This document shows, in pieces, positions 12,192 to 22,148 of a stretch of 64,000 bases of DNA. The stretch comes from Hypomyces perniciosus. Lineage: Eukaryota > Ascomycota > Sordariomycetes > Hypocreales > Hypocreaceae. The notes under the pieces were generated by a model. That model saw nothing but the letters and a program-made list of their open reading frames with translations. It did not search any database and was not told the DNA's origin. The position numbers were made by a program, and so were the translations under genes. How positions within the stretch are numbered: position 1 is the first letter of the stretch; every line of letters starts with the position of its first letter. Location of the stretch: positions 2,852,001 to 2,916,000 of the forward strand of contig SPDT01000007.1 of assembly GCA_008477525.1 (NCBI GenBank). Reading direction: 5' to 3'.

Positions 12192-14177
12192 TCAGAAATC
12201 CCACTGCGTACATTCCCGCAGCGGCGGTAGCTCCGGCATAAGACCATCTGCAAAAGTGCCCGTCTGCACAAATTGAGCCCATTGAGTCTTGGATTTATCA
12301 TCGTACTCTCCCAATGGCAACTCCGTATCCTTATTATAACCTGGCGGCCCGTTCGGGAACCAAATGCGTGACCAGGTACCGTCAAATGTCCGAATGCCGG
12401 GCTGCCCGTCCTTGTAAGTGACTGGCTTGCCCTTGAACATGGAAAGTCGGCCCGTCATGTCCTTGGAACTATAGCTGCCGATGGGTGGGTGTTGCTTCAT
12501 GCTACCAGGGGGATAAGGACTGTTCGCACCACCACCACCACCACCAGGTGCTTGTTGCTGTGACTGAGAAGCTGCAAAGGGATTGGCTTGTGTCGAGTTA
12601 CCGCTGGCTTGATTCTGACCAAACGGGTTGGCATTGGATGATGGCTGCCCATAAGGAGTGCCGTTGGTTTGTCCGAAGCTGCTTCCAGTCTGTTGGTTTG
12701 CTTGAGACCCAAACGACGACTGCTGAGGCTGTTGCGCGAACGGATTACTGGCTGCTGGTGTCGGCCCTTGGTTTGTCGAAGCAAACGGATTTGCTGCCGA
12801 TGTGGATGGTTGTCCAAAGGGGTTGGGAGCTGGCGGCTGCGCCGGTTGGCCAAAGGGGCTTGCCGTATTGTTTGTATTCGTGTTATTAGTTCCAAAAGGA
12901 TTTGGTGCTGAATTTGCCTGGCCAGAGCTCGCAGTCGCAAATGGATTCGATGCAGGGGGGTTGCTGTTGTTGTTGTTATTGTTGTTGTTTACTGCAGCAA
13001 AGGGGCTCGCGCTGGCGCCAGTCGCGGAAGCAAACGGATTCGGCTTCTGGCCAAGTTGACTAGGTTGACCAAAGGCGTTCGCTGGAGCATTCTGCGGCTG
13101 TGCTTGGCCAAACAGATTGCTCGTCGTGTTTGGCTGCGATGCCTGTCCGAAAGCCGGGTTTCCAAATGGACTAGGTTTGGCCCCAAGGGCGGACGGCTGA
13201 CCAAAGGCGGATGCTGGTTGAGATGGCTGTCCGAACGCCGGTTGCCCTTGAGGAGGTTGCCCTTGGGGAGGTTGCCCAAATGGCGATGCTGTCTGCGAAG
13301 GCTGACCAAAAGCAGAGGTCGGCTGAGACGGCTGGCCAAAGACTGGTTGTTGTGCCGGCTGTCCAAAAGGATTGGGACGTTGACCGAGGGCAGACGGTTG
13401 TCCGAAGGCGCTCGATGCAGGAGTACCACCGTCAAATGGGCTCGAGGCTGGCTGGGGCCTCTTCCCAACAAGAAATTCCCCAAAGGGGGCTCCTTGTGTT
13501 CTCTCGTTGCAGATATCCTCTCGGTTCGGATGACTGTTCGCTCCCTCTACTATGAATCGAGCGGCCTCGTTCACGTTACGTGCGGCGCTTTCCATCTGCT
13601 GTTTTGCGTTTTGATACAATTGTTGGGCTTCATTTAGCTATCGAGACGATTAGCACCTTGGCTTTGGCTTAGAGGAGAGCAAAGCTTGAATGCTTGCTTA
13701 CCGCCTGCTGCTCATTGCCTGAAGCCTTGCCTGTCAAGTAATGGAGCCTAAGCTCTTCGAAGCTTTGTTCCCGTGGATATCCTCCGAATAGCTGATTCGG
13801 GGCATTCCTCCCCGGGGCGTATGCTGAAAGAATCCATTGGGGCGCGTCTATCGTCAGGTCTTTCTCGATGGTATCGGGTGTTATGTGGTACTTTGCTTCG
13901 TCTGGAGTCAGCCCCATCTTCGGCCATACATACTAAAGGCCCAAAGGCATCTGGGTCTCTGTCTCTTACACAGCGCGCTCTCGAATTCTCCTCCATTGCT
14001 TCCTCCTGAGCTTCCCCCTAAAGCTCCGAAACGGTTCGAGGGCTGGTTGCGATTGTTTCCAGCGGCGTTCGGATGCTCGAATCGGCAGTTGCCTAGCAGA
14101 CGTCTCAATTAGCTTCTCTTGCAGGTACCAAAGCCGACACTCCCAGCGTGATGGTTCGGATCCCTTCTCTCATCCAT
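12192..14177 (-). CDS. CCCH-finger FG-repeat mRNA-export nucleoporin (Nup42/AMO1-like), N-terminus uncertain
   Basis: My best model is 14177-14129, 14092-13970, 13901-13702 and 13628-12192 (602 residues). A partial CCCH-type finger (GNCRFEHPN) is followed by the family block DLTIDAPQWILSAYAPGRNAP and YPREQSFEELRLHYLTG. A helical region and APFGEFLVGKRP come next, then about 250 residues of FGQPS/NPFG repeats with polyasparagine and polyglycine runs. This architecture matches the fungal Nup42/Rip1-like or AMO1 proteins at the cytoplasmic face of the pore, which help Gle1/Dbp5 release mRNA. The 68-nt intron at 13969-13902 has a perfect GCTGAC branch site. The first intron in the model is only 36 nt and the first exon lacks the expected cysteines, so the start is doubtful. 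At the last junction the family-like reading LNEAQQ is out of phase by one base (see findings). Confidence 0.75.
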
Positions 14178-14819
14178 TCGTCGGGTCGCCTAGCAGCTCT
14201 GTAGGGGTCACATACTGCCATTCCTGCAATAGCCTTGCTGGTAGAATTTGCACAGCGTCATGGTGGGAGGCTGGCGAAAACTAATAATTCGACTATCGGC
14301 TCATTGCCTACTCCATCACGAAAGATTGGAATTGGGGAGTTGATGCGCGATGATGTCGGAAATAAACCCAAATCGTCACGTTCGTCGAGGTTCCCGATTA
14401 GATAGGTAGAGAGGACAAAAAAAGGGCGTCAGCCTTGCCAGCCTCGGTGGGTTGCTGATGTTTATTAGACCCAAGGTCAGTCCACTAATACCAGTATGGA
14501 ATGCCAACCAATACCGGCGCCATTCACTAGTAGTATTATTATGCCTCTACACCGAAAGAACACAGAAGCACATTTAGGTATATGATGATGCATTTCATAC
14601 AATTATCTCATTTGTTTTTGTTTTTTATGTTTTGTTGTTGTTTTTATGTCATAACTACTGATCCAATCCCATAACTCCTCGGAAACGAACAAAAACCTAG
14701 TACGAAGTACGTACTGTTCATCAATTTGCCTTGATTCAATCCACCACCTTTTTCCCTTCGTCATTACCATAACTTCATGCCAGCGAGGCCCATCGTTTTT
14801 TTGCACGAAGAAGTGTAAT
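14178..14819. other. Intergenic region upstream of the nucleoporin and downstream of the P450
   Basis: About 640 bases without a recognisable gene. An 81-residue open frame on the minus strand (14603-14848) overlaps the P450 end and has no family resemblance. A TACGAAGTACGTAC element lies at 14701-14714. Confidence 0.55.
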
Positions 14820-16685
14820 TCATGCCTTCTGAGCCAATCTAAACTCAACCAGCGGTCCCGTCTTGGCGCTGGTGAAGGTATCCCTCAGCTGGAACTCGGT
14901 CTCACGGTGTCGTCCCCATTCAAGATCAGCATGGCCCTCGCCAGGATCCACGACACCGACAGCCTTCCTCATGTCGTAGAGGAAGATGGTCCGAGCAAGC
15001 GTGGTTGTCATCTCACCATATGCCATACCCTTTCCAATGCATCCACGGGGTCCAACACTGAATGGGCAGAAAGCACTGTGGACCAGAGCAACATCCTCTG
15101 CAGTCGTCACTTTGGTGGTTACTGGGTTCGTGGCGCCCTCGATCCAGCGCTCAGGGATGAACGTAAAGGGCATAGGATAGTAATCTTCGTTGTGCTGGAC
15201 AGCGTAGTGGGGGGTTCCAACGACCATGCCTTCGGGGATTCTCTCTCCATCAATGGTAATGCCGCCTGCGAGGACTTCACGGGGAAGAATGCCGCCGACT
15301 GAAGGGGACAGGCGCATGGCCTCATCGATACAGGCGCGGAGGTAAGTGCATGATCCAAGAGCCTGGCCGTGAACAATCTCCTCAGCGTCGTTGAACTTGG
15401 CGCGGATTTCCTCCATCACCTTCTTCAGCGCGTGAGGGTTGCGGACTAGATAGAAGAGGGTGGCAGCCATGGCGGTCGAAGTCGTGTCAGATCCGGCAAT
15501 GATACTATGGCAGCTTCGTCAGCACTGGTCCTATGTATTTCACGGGCCCGATTCTTGGGATAACTCACAGCAGATTGGATTCTCCCCAGAGCTCGGGCGT
15601 GCTGAAGCCTTGGCCGGTTTCGGGATCGCGGGCCTTGAGCAAATAGTAGAAGAAGTCTCGGCGATCCGACTCCTCTCCGAGTTTTGTTCTCTCAGTCAGC
15701 TGGCTCTTGCTATAGGCCATGTACCGGGCACGGCCAGCGGCCAGCTTGGGAAACAGGAATTTGTCGACCTTGAGCTTGTCAACAATGGGCATGGTGCCGC
15801 ACTGGAAAATCATTGTCAGCACCAATATTCAATGTTCTTGAGTGAGTCTGGTCATCGCCTGTCTGGTAGCTTACAATCAGATGCCTAGTGGCAGCAGCCT
15901 CAACCAGATCCAGCGCAAAGCGGTTATCAGGCTTCTCCAGCATATGGAAGGCCTTGCCAAAGCTCAAGTCGCCAAGGATATCCATAGCCAGATAGTCGCA
16001 CCAGTCACTCATGTTTCTCGGCTGGGACCAGCCCTTGGAGTCGCTTCCGCCATCCTGAATGCCAATCTGCTCACAGAAAGTGCGAATGTTACCCAGGATG
16101 TACCGCTGCATCTCCCTCATGGCGCCCTCAGCGAAGGCATGGGATAGGACACGGCGCTTGCGGGCGTGGACTTCCTTATCGCGCGTGTTGTGCGTGTTGG
16201 CAGCCGGGTGGACGAAGGCATTGTAGAACTCAGCTTTGCGAACATTGGAGCGGAAGCCGTAGATGTCCTTCAGGGACTGGTTGGTGTTGAAAGAGAGCGA
16301 GTTGGGGCCAAAGCGGACGACCTTGCCTGTAAGCGCAAACGAGTCAGTCTCGGTTCACTCGAGATATACTCCATAGATTCCGCCAAATCTTCTTACCATG
16401 TTTCTGGTGGAGGCGCCAGAATTCCAAGTGGCGATCGCCCTTGTATGCGTGGTAGAGCTGGTAGGCATCTGTGATTTTGGCGATGAAGGGGCCAGGATAT
16501 TTGGCCAGAGGGTGGAAGTAAACTCGGTAGATGATGAGGCCGAGGGTCTGGCAATCGCATGTTAGCTATGCCATCTCTTTTTCTCATGGCCCAGCTCCCT
16601 AGCTTCTGCGACTTACATAGACCACTCCCGCGCCCGCGAGAACGCCCAGCCAGAGCCCCAATTGTTCCACACTGAACAACGCCAT
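14820..16685 (-). CDS. Cytochrome P450 monooxygenase
   Basis: Five exons (16685-16617, 16547-16397, 16326-15875, 15801-15569, 15504-14820) join in phase for 529 residues, a normal microsomal P450 length. An N-terminal membrane anchor ([19 protein letters not shown]) precedes the [10 protein letters not shown] hinge. The I-helix oxygen-binding motif ([10 protein letters not shown]), the K-helix ExxR (363-366), PERW and the haem loop [12 protein letters not shown] (Cys about 457) are all intact. The sequence resembles the fungal isotrichodermin C-15 hydroxylase/benzoate-hydroxylase group, but the substrate cannot be read from sequence. It lies on the same strand as, and about 1 kb downstream of, an FAD monooxygenase, suggesting a shared metabolic role (inference). 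Confidence 0.93.
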
Positions 16686-17726
16686 GTTTGCGCAATCAAC
16701 CTGTCCACAGATGAATGCGAATATGGAAAGAAAAGGAAGAAGAAAAAGAAGGCGCGCACATCTTTTCATAAGCTTTTTTCATTAATGAGGTACTATGACT
16801 ACCTGCGCTCCCCTCATAGTTGTCATACGCGTATCATTGACCTCGTTTGGCTGGGTCGGCTTTCCACGGCACACAACTGGTCACACCTCTCTTCAGCAGG
16901 AGTAAACTAAATGCTAGCCCTAATACTCCTTCTAGCTGGTGCAGCCAGCTGGCCAATTGGCGGCTAGGTTCGGCGGGGGCTTTCCCGGCAGTCATGGGGG
17001 TTCGGTGTGGAGCTGAAAGATGGAGTCGGGTTTTCCATGACGAATTCATGGTGACGTTACTGTGGCACCTCTGCGGTGTACGAAGTACGGGGAGATGATA
17101 TCAAATGGGAACAATTGCATTTCTTATCAGTAATCCCAAGACGGGCACACCATCCCGCTGATAAACACAAGTAGGATGAGGATGTTAGTTTCGGATCTCG
17201 CTCGTAAAACAAAAGAGCCGGTGATCCTTCTTCCATGGCTGCAGTGCAAAGGTGCTCCAGAATACCAGAGGTAATAGCGAGTCAAGCCGCTGTTGGAATC
17301 AATTCCGCAGACATTCCGCTAGAATGAAAACCCGGATTTTGCAGTGTTTGGCCTGCAGTGGAGCCGAAGAGTGCCGGCGGTATCCAAGAGAGGTCTCCAC
17401 TTTTTCGGTCCGGAGTGGGACTGCGGCTCTGGCAGAAGTGGGTCGGGCGGACTGACATGTACGTCTTCTGCAAAACCGCTCAATGTTGTTGCAATTGTCA
17501 GCACCCCCACGAATCACAGTTCTGCATGCCCACTCTTTAAGCCCGTATTATAAACTTCTCACATCATCATTCCTAGCTAGTGTTTCGTGGACTCGTAGGG
17601 CGTGGGGGAAAAAACACACAAGATTTGAACATTTGGCCAATTACTCAACCCACTAAGATCAGTCATCATTCTCTCGCCGTCTCCAGATCTGATTAATTAT
17701 TTTAAGTACTTCGTGCGAAGTACTGA
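16686..17726. other. 1-kb intergenic region upstream of the P450
   Basis: No gene is evident. Short open frames here lack conserved motifs. The region holds TACGAAGTAC at 17079-17088 and a 9-bp inverted repeat at 17705-17724 next to the monooxygenase stop. Most of it is likely P450 promoter and the 3' flank of the upstream gene. Confidence 0.5.
17705..17724. repeat. Perfect 9-bp inverted repeat
   Basis: AGTACTTCG and CGAAGTACT face each other with a TG spacer, ending three bases from the stop codon of the monooxygenase gene. Each arm contains a TACTTCG/CGAAGTA core that recurs elsewhere between genes in this window. It could form a hairpin in RNA. Whether it acts in 3'-end formation is unknown. 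Confidence 0.7.
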
Positions 17727-20303
17727 TTAATCCCCTAGCTTGGCGAGTAGACTCTCTCGCCATGACCAAACAGCCACATATGTAGCGCCAGGACCAACAA
17801 AAACCTGCCCAAGAATGATATACAAAAGTCTCTGTAGGGCTTGATGTGTTGTTACATATCCAAGCCGTCGCAAATCCCAGACCAAGTACAGAAGATGGAC
17901 GAAGAGTCCTGCAATGTAATACAACACATTGCTCAACAACACGTCAACAACGACATTGTGGGTGTTGCTGAATACTCTCACGATGCTTAGCACATGTGTT
18001 GTGGCCAGGGCAACAAAGACAACAGCGTATGCTGTCTTGAGCGATAGCAACTCTCTCTTGCTATAACGTTTGAAGGATTTGTCTTCAGGGGCTCCTGGCC
18101 CTGACGTGTTGGAGTCACTGCGAAGGAGAGGGAGTGTTGTCTTCATTGCCCACGTTAGAAACACTGCGTACAGGATGATAGCATCCCATGGTCGTTGCTG
18201 CAGAAAGGCGAAAGGCGGTTGCGCAGGGAGAAACCTGGAAACAAAGGGTAAGGTGGTCGCTATGCCAACGGCAAAGAGGACGACATGAGCCGCATCATGG
18301 AACACAGAGCGACCAGCAACAGTGTTATTGCCGAAAATTGTGCTTAGGAAAAGGTAGATTTGCCCTACACGCAAAGAGCCCCCTATCTGGCAGGCTACCG
18401 CGAAGAAAATGGCACTAAGCGCAATGAAGAGTCAGCACTATGTCTCCAGATCCAAAGTCGTAGAAGTTGTGGAGTAGAAGAGACTGGCACGAACAGAGAG
18501 AGGGGTCCGAGTTGATTACCAACCCTATAGGACTCAACAACCCAGACCAGTGCTGCAGAGACAACAAGGGGCACTCTGATGATCGTTGGCACCCCTTCAG
18601 CACCTTTATCATAGTTCCAAAAGCTAAGGAAGACCAGCACGGCAAGTAGACACAGCGTCAGAGCCGTAACCAGCCTCGAGGCAAAAGGTGAGCTCAACGG
18701 CTTTTCAGGCAGTTCATCGATAAAGGGGACTGAATGGGGTCGTCGAGGTGAATGTAAACCGCTAATCTGTAGCCGGGGCCCTGTGGGATATGGTGCGGCT
18801 GCTTGATTGAGAGAGCCATCCAAGCCCTGGAGTCGAATAACGGAGAGCGCTATGGTTGATAGGAGGGTGTTTTCGAAGGCGAATATACGTTGGGCCATTT
18901 TGCCCGTATCCACCTGCTCGGCTGCGCGAGGTTTGCAAGCAGATTCGATCTCACTGAAGGCGGCTCGTATATCGTCAATAGACAGAAACGGTTGTTCAGG
19001 GGGCATGGAAGAATGTTTGAGCCGCTGCGCTATGCTGTTAACCAGCGCGGCGGCTTCTTCCAACGCCAGGTTTCCACCTTGGCCGCTGTAGGGTGTTTGC
19101 TGTGAGTAGCGTGTGAGAAGCCGATATCTGCGAGTGACTTTATGGGATGAGAGAAAGCTGGCTAGAAGGGACTCACATTATGTGATGCATCTCCAATGGT
19201 GATGATGCGCTCAAAGTGCCAGTTTTTGTACACATACTCGTGGACAGGCGTCAAGACGCTTGACTGCATAGTTCTGCAGAGGTCACCAAAGGTCACAGTT
19301 TTTGTTATAGCTGTGTCTTTGTACCGCTCGATAAACTGCTTTTCGTCGTCCTTTGTAAACTTGGGTATATCCTTTCCCCTCTTAGGGCCTCCCTCCATGG
19401 GCTCGGTAGCTAGAATGAAGATACGATTGAATGGTGCCTTTACGATCATCATGCCATAGCCTCGGCCGATCATAAATTCGGTGCCTATGCCACTGTTGGG
19501 TATATCGTCACAGATGCCAAATAGGCATTTGTAGGAGCTCGGGACCTCTAGTTGACTATGTCAGCGACTTGTATGTCCGTCCTTCTTGCCCGGTCCAGGC
19601 ATTATCTCTAATGCGCTCTGATGGATTGGGTGTGGACTTACGCGCCTCCTCTTCGGTATCAAAGGTCCCTGGGCTGACCTCGTTCGCAATCCGGTGCATC
19701 TCAGCACGCACTTTGCTGTGGATTCCGTCGGCACCTATGAGGATGTCGCCGTAAAACTCATCTCCATCTTGCGTCTGCACCACAACACCATCTGCCACGA
19801 TATCCACACGAGAGACTCTTTTTCGCACAAATACTCGTTCCTTGTGCTCGATTGAATCCCACAGGGCTTGTTGCGTTGATTGGCGAGTAGTCACAATCAT
19901 GGGATACCCGTGCCTGTACGTCAGGCATGCCTAAATCAGCTCGATTCTATTCACTCTTCCTCTGAGCCCCGATACGTCCCCATTTCTAAGCTCACCTTTT
20001 CTCAATATGTTTCTTAAAGCCGACAGACTCTGTCAGAATTCTACCACTTGGAAGGCGGAACCTTTCGGGAGCATCAAGTAAGCTCACGTCCCAGGCTGCT
20101 ATAAGATCGTCGTAGCAGCCTAGCTGGTCGAGAATACGCAGGCCATTTGGATGCAGGGCGATGCTGGCACCCTTCTGTGGCGCGATCTCGGGATATGCCT
20201 CAAGGAGCACATAGTCAATGCCTGCCTTCTCTAGCATCTTAGCCAGACCCAGCCCGGCAATGCCAGCGCCTACAATCAAGACCTTGAATTCTTTGTCCTG
20301 CAT
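17727..20303 (-). CDS. FAD-dependent monooxygenase with a C-terminal multi-pass membrane domain
   Basis: Exons 20303-19996, 19913-19642, 19547-19177 and 19099-18491 are solid. A last exon, 18386-17727, is joined by a weak 104-nt intron, giving 739 residues. The first about 400 residues are a PaxM/salicylate-hydroxylase-like flavoprotein. They show the GxGxxG nucleotide fold ([17 protein letters not shown]), the RQSTQQALW region, the [14 protein letters not shown] motif and the second FAD motif GDASHN...[15 protein letters not shown]. After it come roughly 300 residues with about eight hydrophobic segments, which place the enzyme in a membrane. The tail superficially recalls membrane terpenoid cyclases, but I cannot see a diagnostic motif. 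Around 18400-18490 the frame changes and family-like sequence appears in other frames, so an indel or different splice is possible. Confidence 0.8.
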
Positions 20304-22148
20304 TATGCAGATTGTCCGTGATTGCCAGCTTCTGGTGCAATGATAGGTAGTATGCTCAAATGGTAGTCTGCACTGATAGTATTGACTGTCAGCATGCGGC
20401 AATTCAGGTAGAACGACCCCCTTACACAGACACAGAGTTAAGCTTACATGACAGCCTTTAAATAGAGACAACAGCACGCCCTTAAGTGTACATATACACC
20501 GGATTTATAATGCTTAGCATACCATTTTCCAGGACCCTGATCCTTCCGGCGCTTGCACTACAGTAATTAGGATGATGAATACTAATCTGTGCCATGAAAC
20601 TGCCACAAGTACACCGTATTTTGTGGATTTTGAATAAGAACAAGGACAAGCCACGTTTCTTTCCTCTTAGCAGTACTAGTATGCTAATAGTATTATAAAT
20701 CTGAGGGCTCAGAGATACGGACTCTGAAAATTGCCCGATTTCCCGATTACGCGCGCGGGGAATTCGGCCTCAAACGGGCACGAAGGTCATGACCCCTTAA
20801 TTATGGAGTGCCACTACTAGTAGTACGGAGTATAGTATGAAATCTGCCATTTAACTTTATAATTCGCGACATACCGAGTACTACCTAGAACCTTTATTTC
20901 CACTTCAGCCTTATATAAACTATTATCCTAGGCTTGGATTTTTAAGCTTTGTTAAGCTATTGTGGGGGAAGCTCAATCCGGACCTAATAAGGCGAGGGTA
21001 TCTAGCTAACATCCAACTTTGGCTTCTTCTATTTAATAATTGGCTACGAAACGGGGATTCTGTCTCATAATGTGGTTGTGTGGTCAGTGGTCATAACACA
21101 GGGCAGGGGACTTCAGACACCTCAATTCTAAATTCCATCTCCATCGGCCTCTCCAGCTGATATCTGATGAAGCTCGTGTCTCTCACTGATAATTTCCCGG
21201 TCAGCCAATTTATAGTGCCTAGGAAACAGACACTATCCTGAGATATCCATCTACCCTGATACTCCTGACAGAGGTCTCATTCTCCCATTTTATGTGCTGC
21301 GACTTGCCTCTTTTTGATAGCAAGGCATATATTATCCGATAGATCCTTCAATGGGTCTTGAGGCTCAGCTTGGCCACAAACTGGGCCGCCTGTCCACAAT
21401 GCTGAGAATTGTGGCGCAGCCCACATAGCACAGATCGTATTTGATCCAATCATGAGTATGGTATATATGGTTCCTGTTGCCCTGACAAACCCACTGCGGT
21501 GCGCGGGTTTCTCGCAGATTCGAAACAAGGCATCTGAGTCGGGGAGCCCTCAGCTCGTCAGGAGGACTGCCAGCTTGTGTCTCGTTACATATCAAGCCAT
21601 GGTGAGCATGAGAGCTAACTACAACAAGGCCGCTTAGAAATCTCAACTCTACTGTCCAAAAACCATGCAAATATCTCGGTTGTTACTAACACTTGACAGA
21701 CCGTCTTCACTTGGTAACAGCGCCATGACTGTAAGCAAACTGGCAATGGGTGTTTCGTACTGCTAGGCTGAATCGCCATCGATCTTGCAATGTGGACTTA
21801 GATCGATTGTACTAAGATCAATTATCCATGGGGTGACGAGTCGCATGGTCTTCTTTTCCTTTTTGAGGCCGACAGCATTGCGGCTGAGATAGGTATATGG
21901 AGTATCTTGATCGGTCATAGCAGGCCGCCAACCATATTTGCAGACGAAGCGCCATGGTGTCTATTAATAGTTAGGCGAAATACTTCACCATGCTGCCAGG
22001 TCCGTGACAAGCAGGCAATAGTGAGGCTCTCTGGACAACATTCATTGCCTCGACTTATGATCTGTGGCTAGATACATAAGGGCAGCATAAACCTCACAAG
22101 TGGCCGGCCACCTTGGAACTGCTAGTTATGCTCTGAATTAATTTCAAC
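20304..22148. other. 1.8-kb gene-poor AT-rich region
   Basis: This is the largest gap of the window. Base composition is clearly AT-richer than the neighbouring genes, with short TA-rich stretches and a TACGGAGTA at 20824-20832. Several open frames of 60-100 codons (around 21277-21670) show no recognisable protein. I see no terminal repeats or transposase. It contains the promoters of the monooxygenase (-) and of the membrane glycoprotein (+). Confidence 0.5.

Noticed and set aside
13956..13974. Sequence resembling a Tn5 mosaic end (TGTGTAAGAGACAG)
   Set aside because: It lacks two bases of the mosaic end and lies inside an intron whose donor (GTAAGA) explains it. Neighbouring sequence is continuous coding DNA, so no adaptor or transposon is inferred.
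14603..14848. Extra small gene downstream of the P450
   Set aside because: The frame overlaps the P450 stop region on the same strand and has no homology features; it is probably 3' untranslated sequence.
21277..21670. Open frames of 60-100 codons in the AT-rich gap
   Set aside because: They show no conserved motif and unusual composition, and there is no sign of splicing or neighbours in register.
20304..22148. Degraded transposon or RIP-mutated repeat
   Set aside because: The region is AT-rich but I see no terminal repeats, target-site duplication or transposase remnant, and no clear excess of TpA typical of RIP by eye. A dinucleotide count would be needed.
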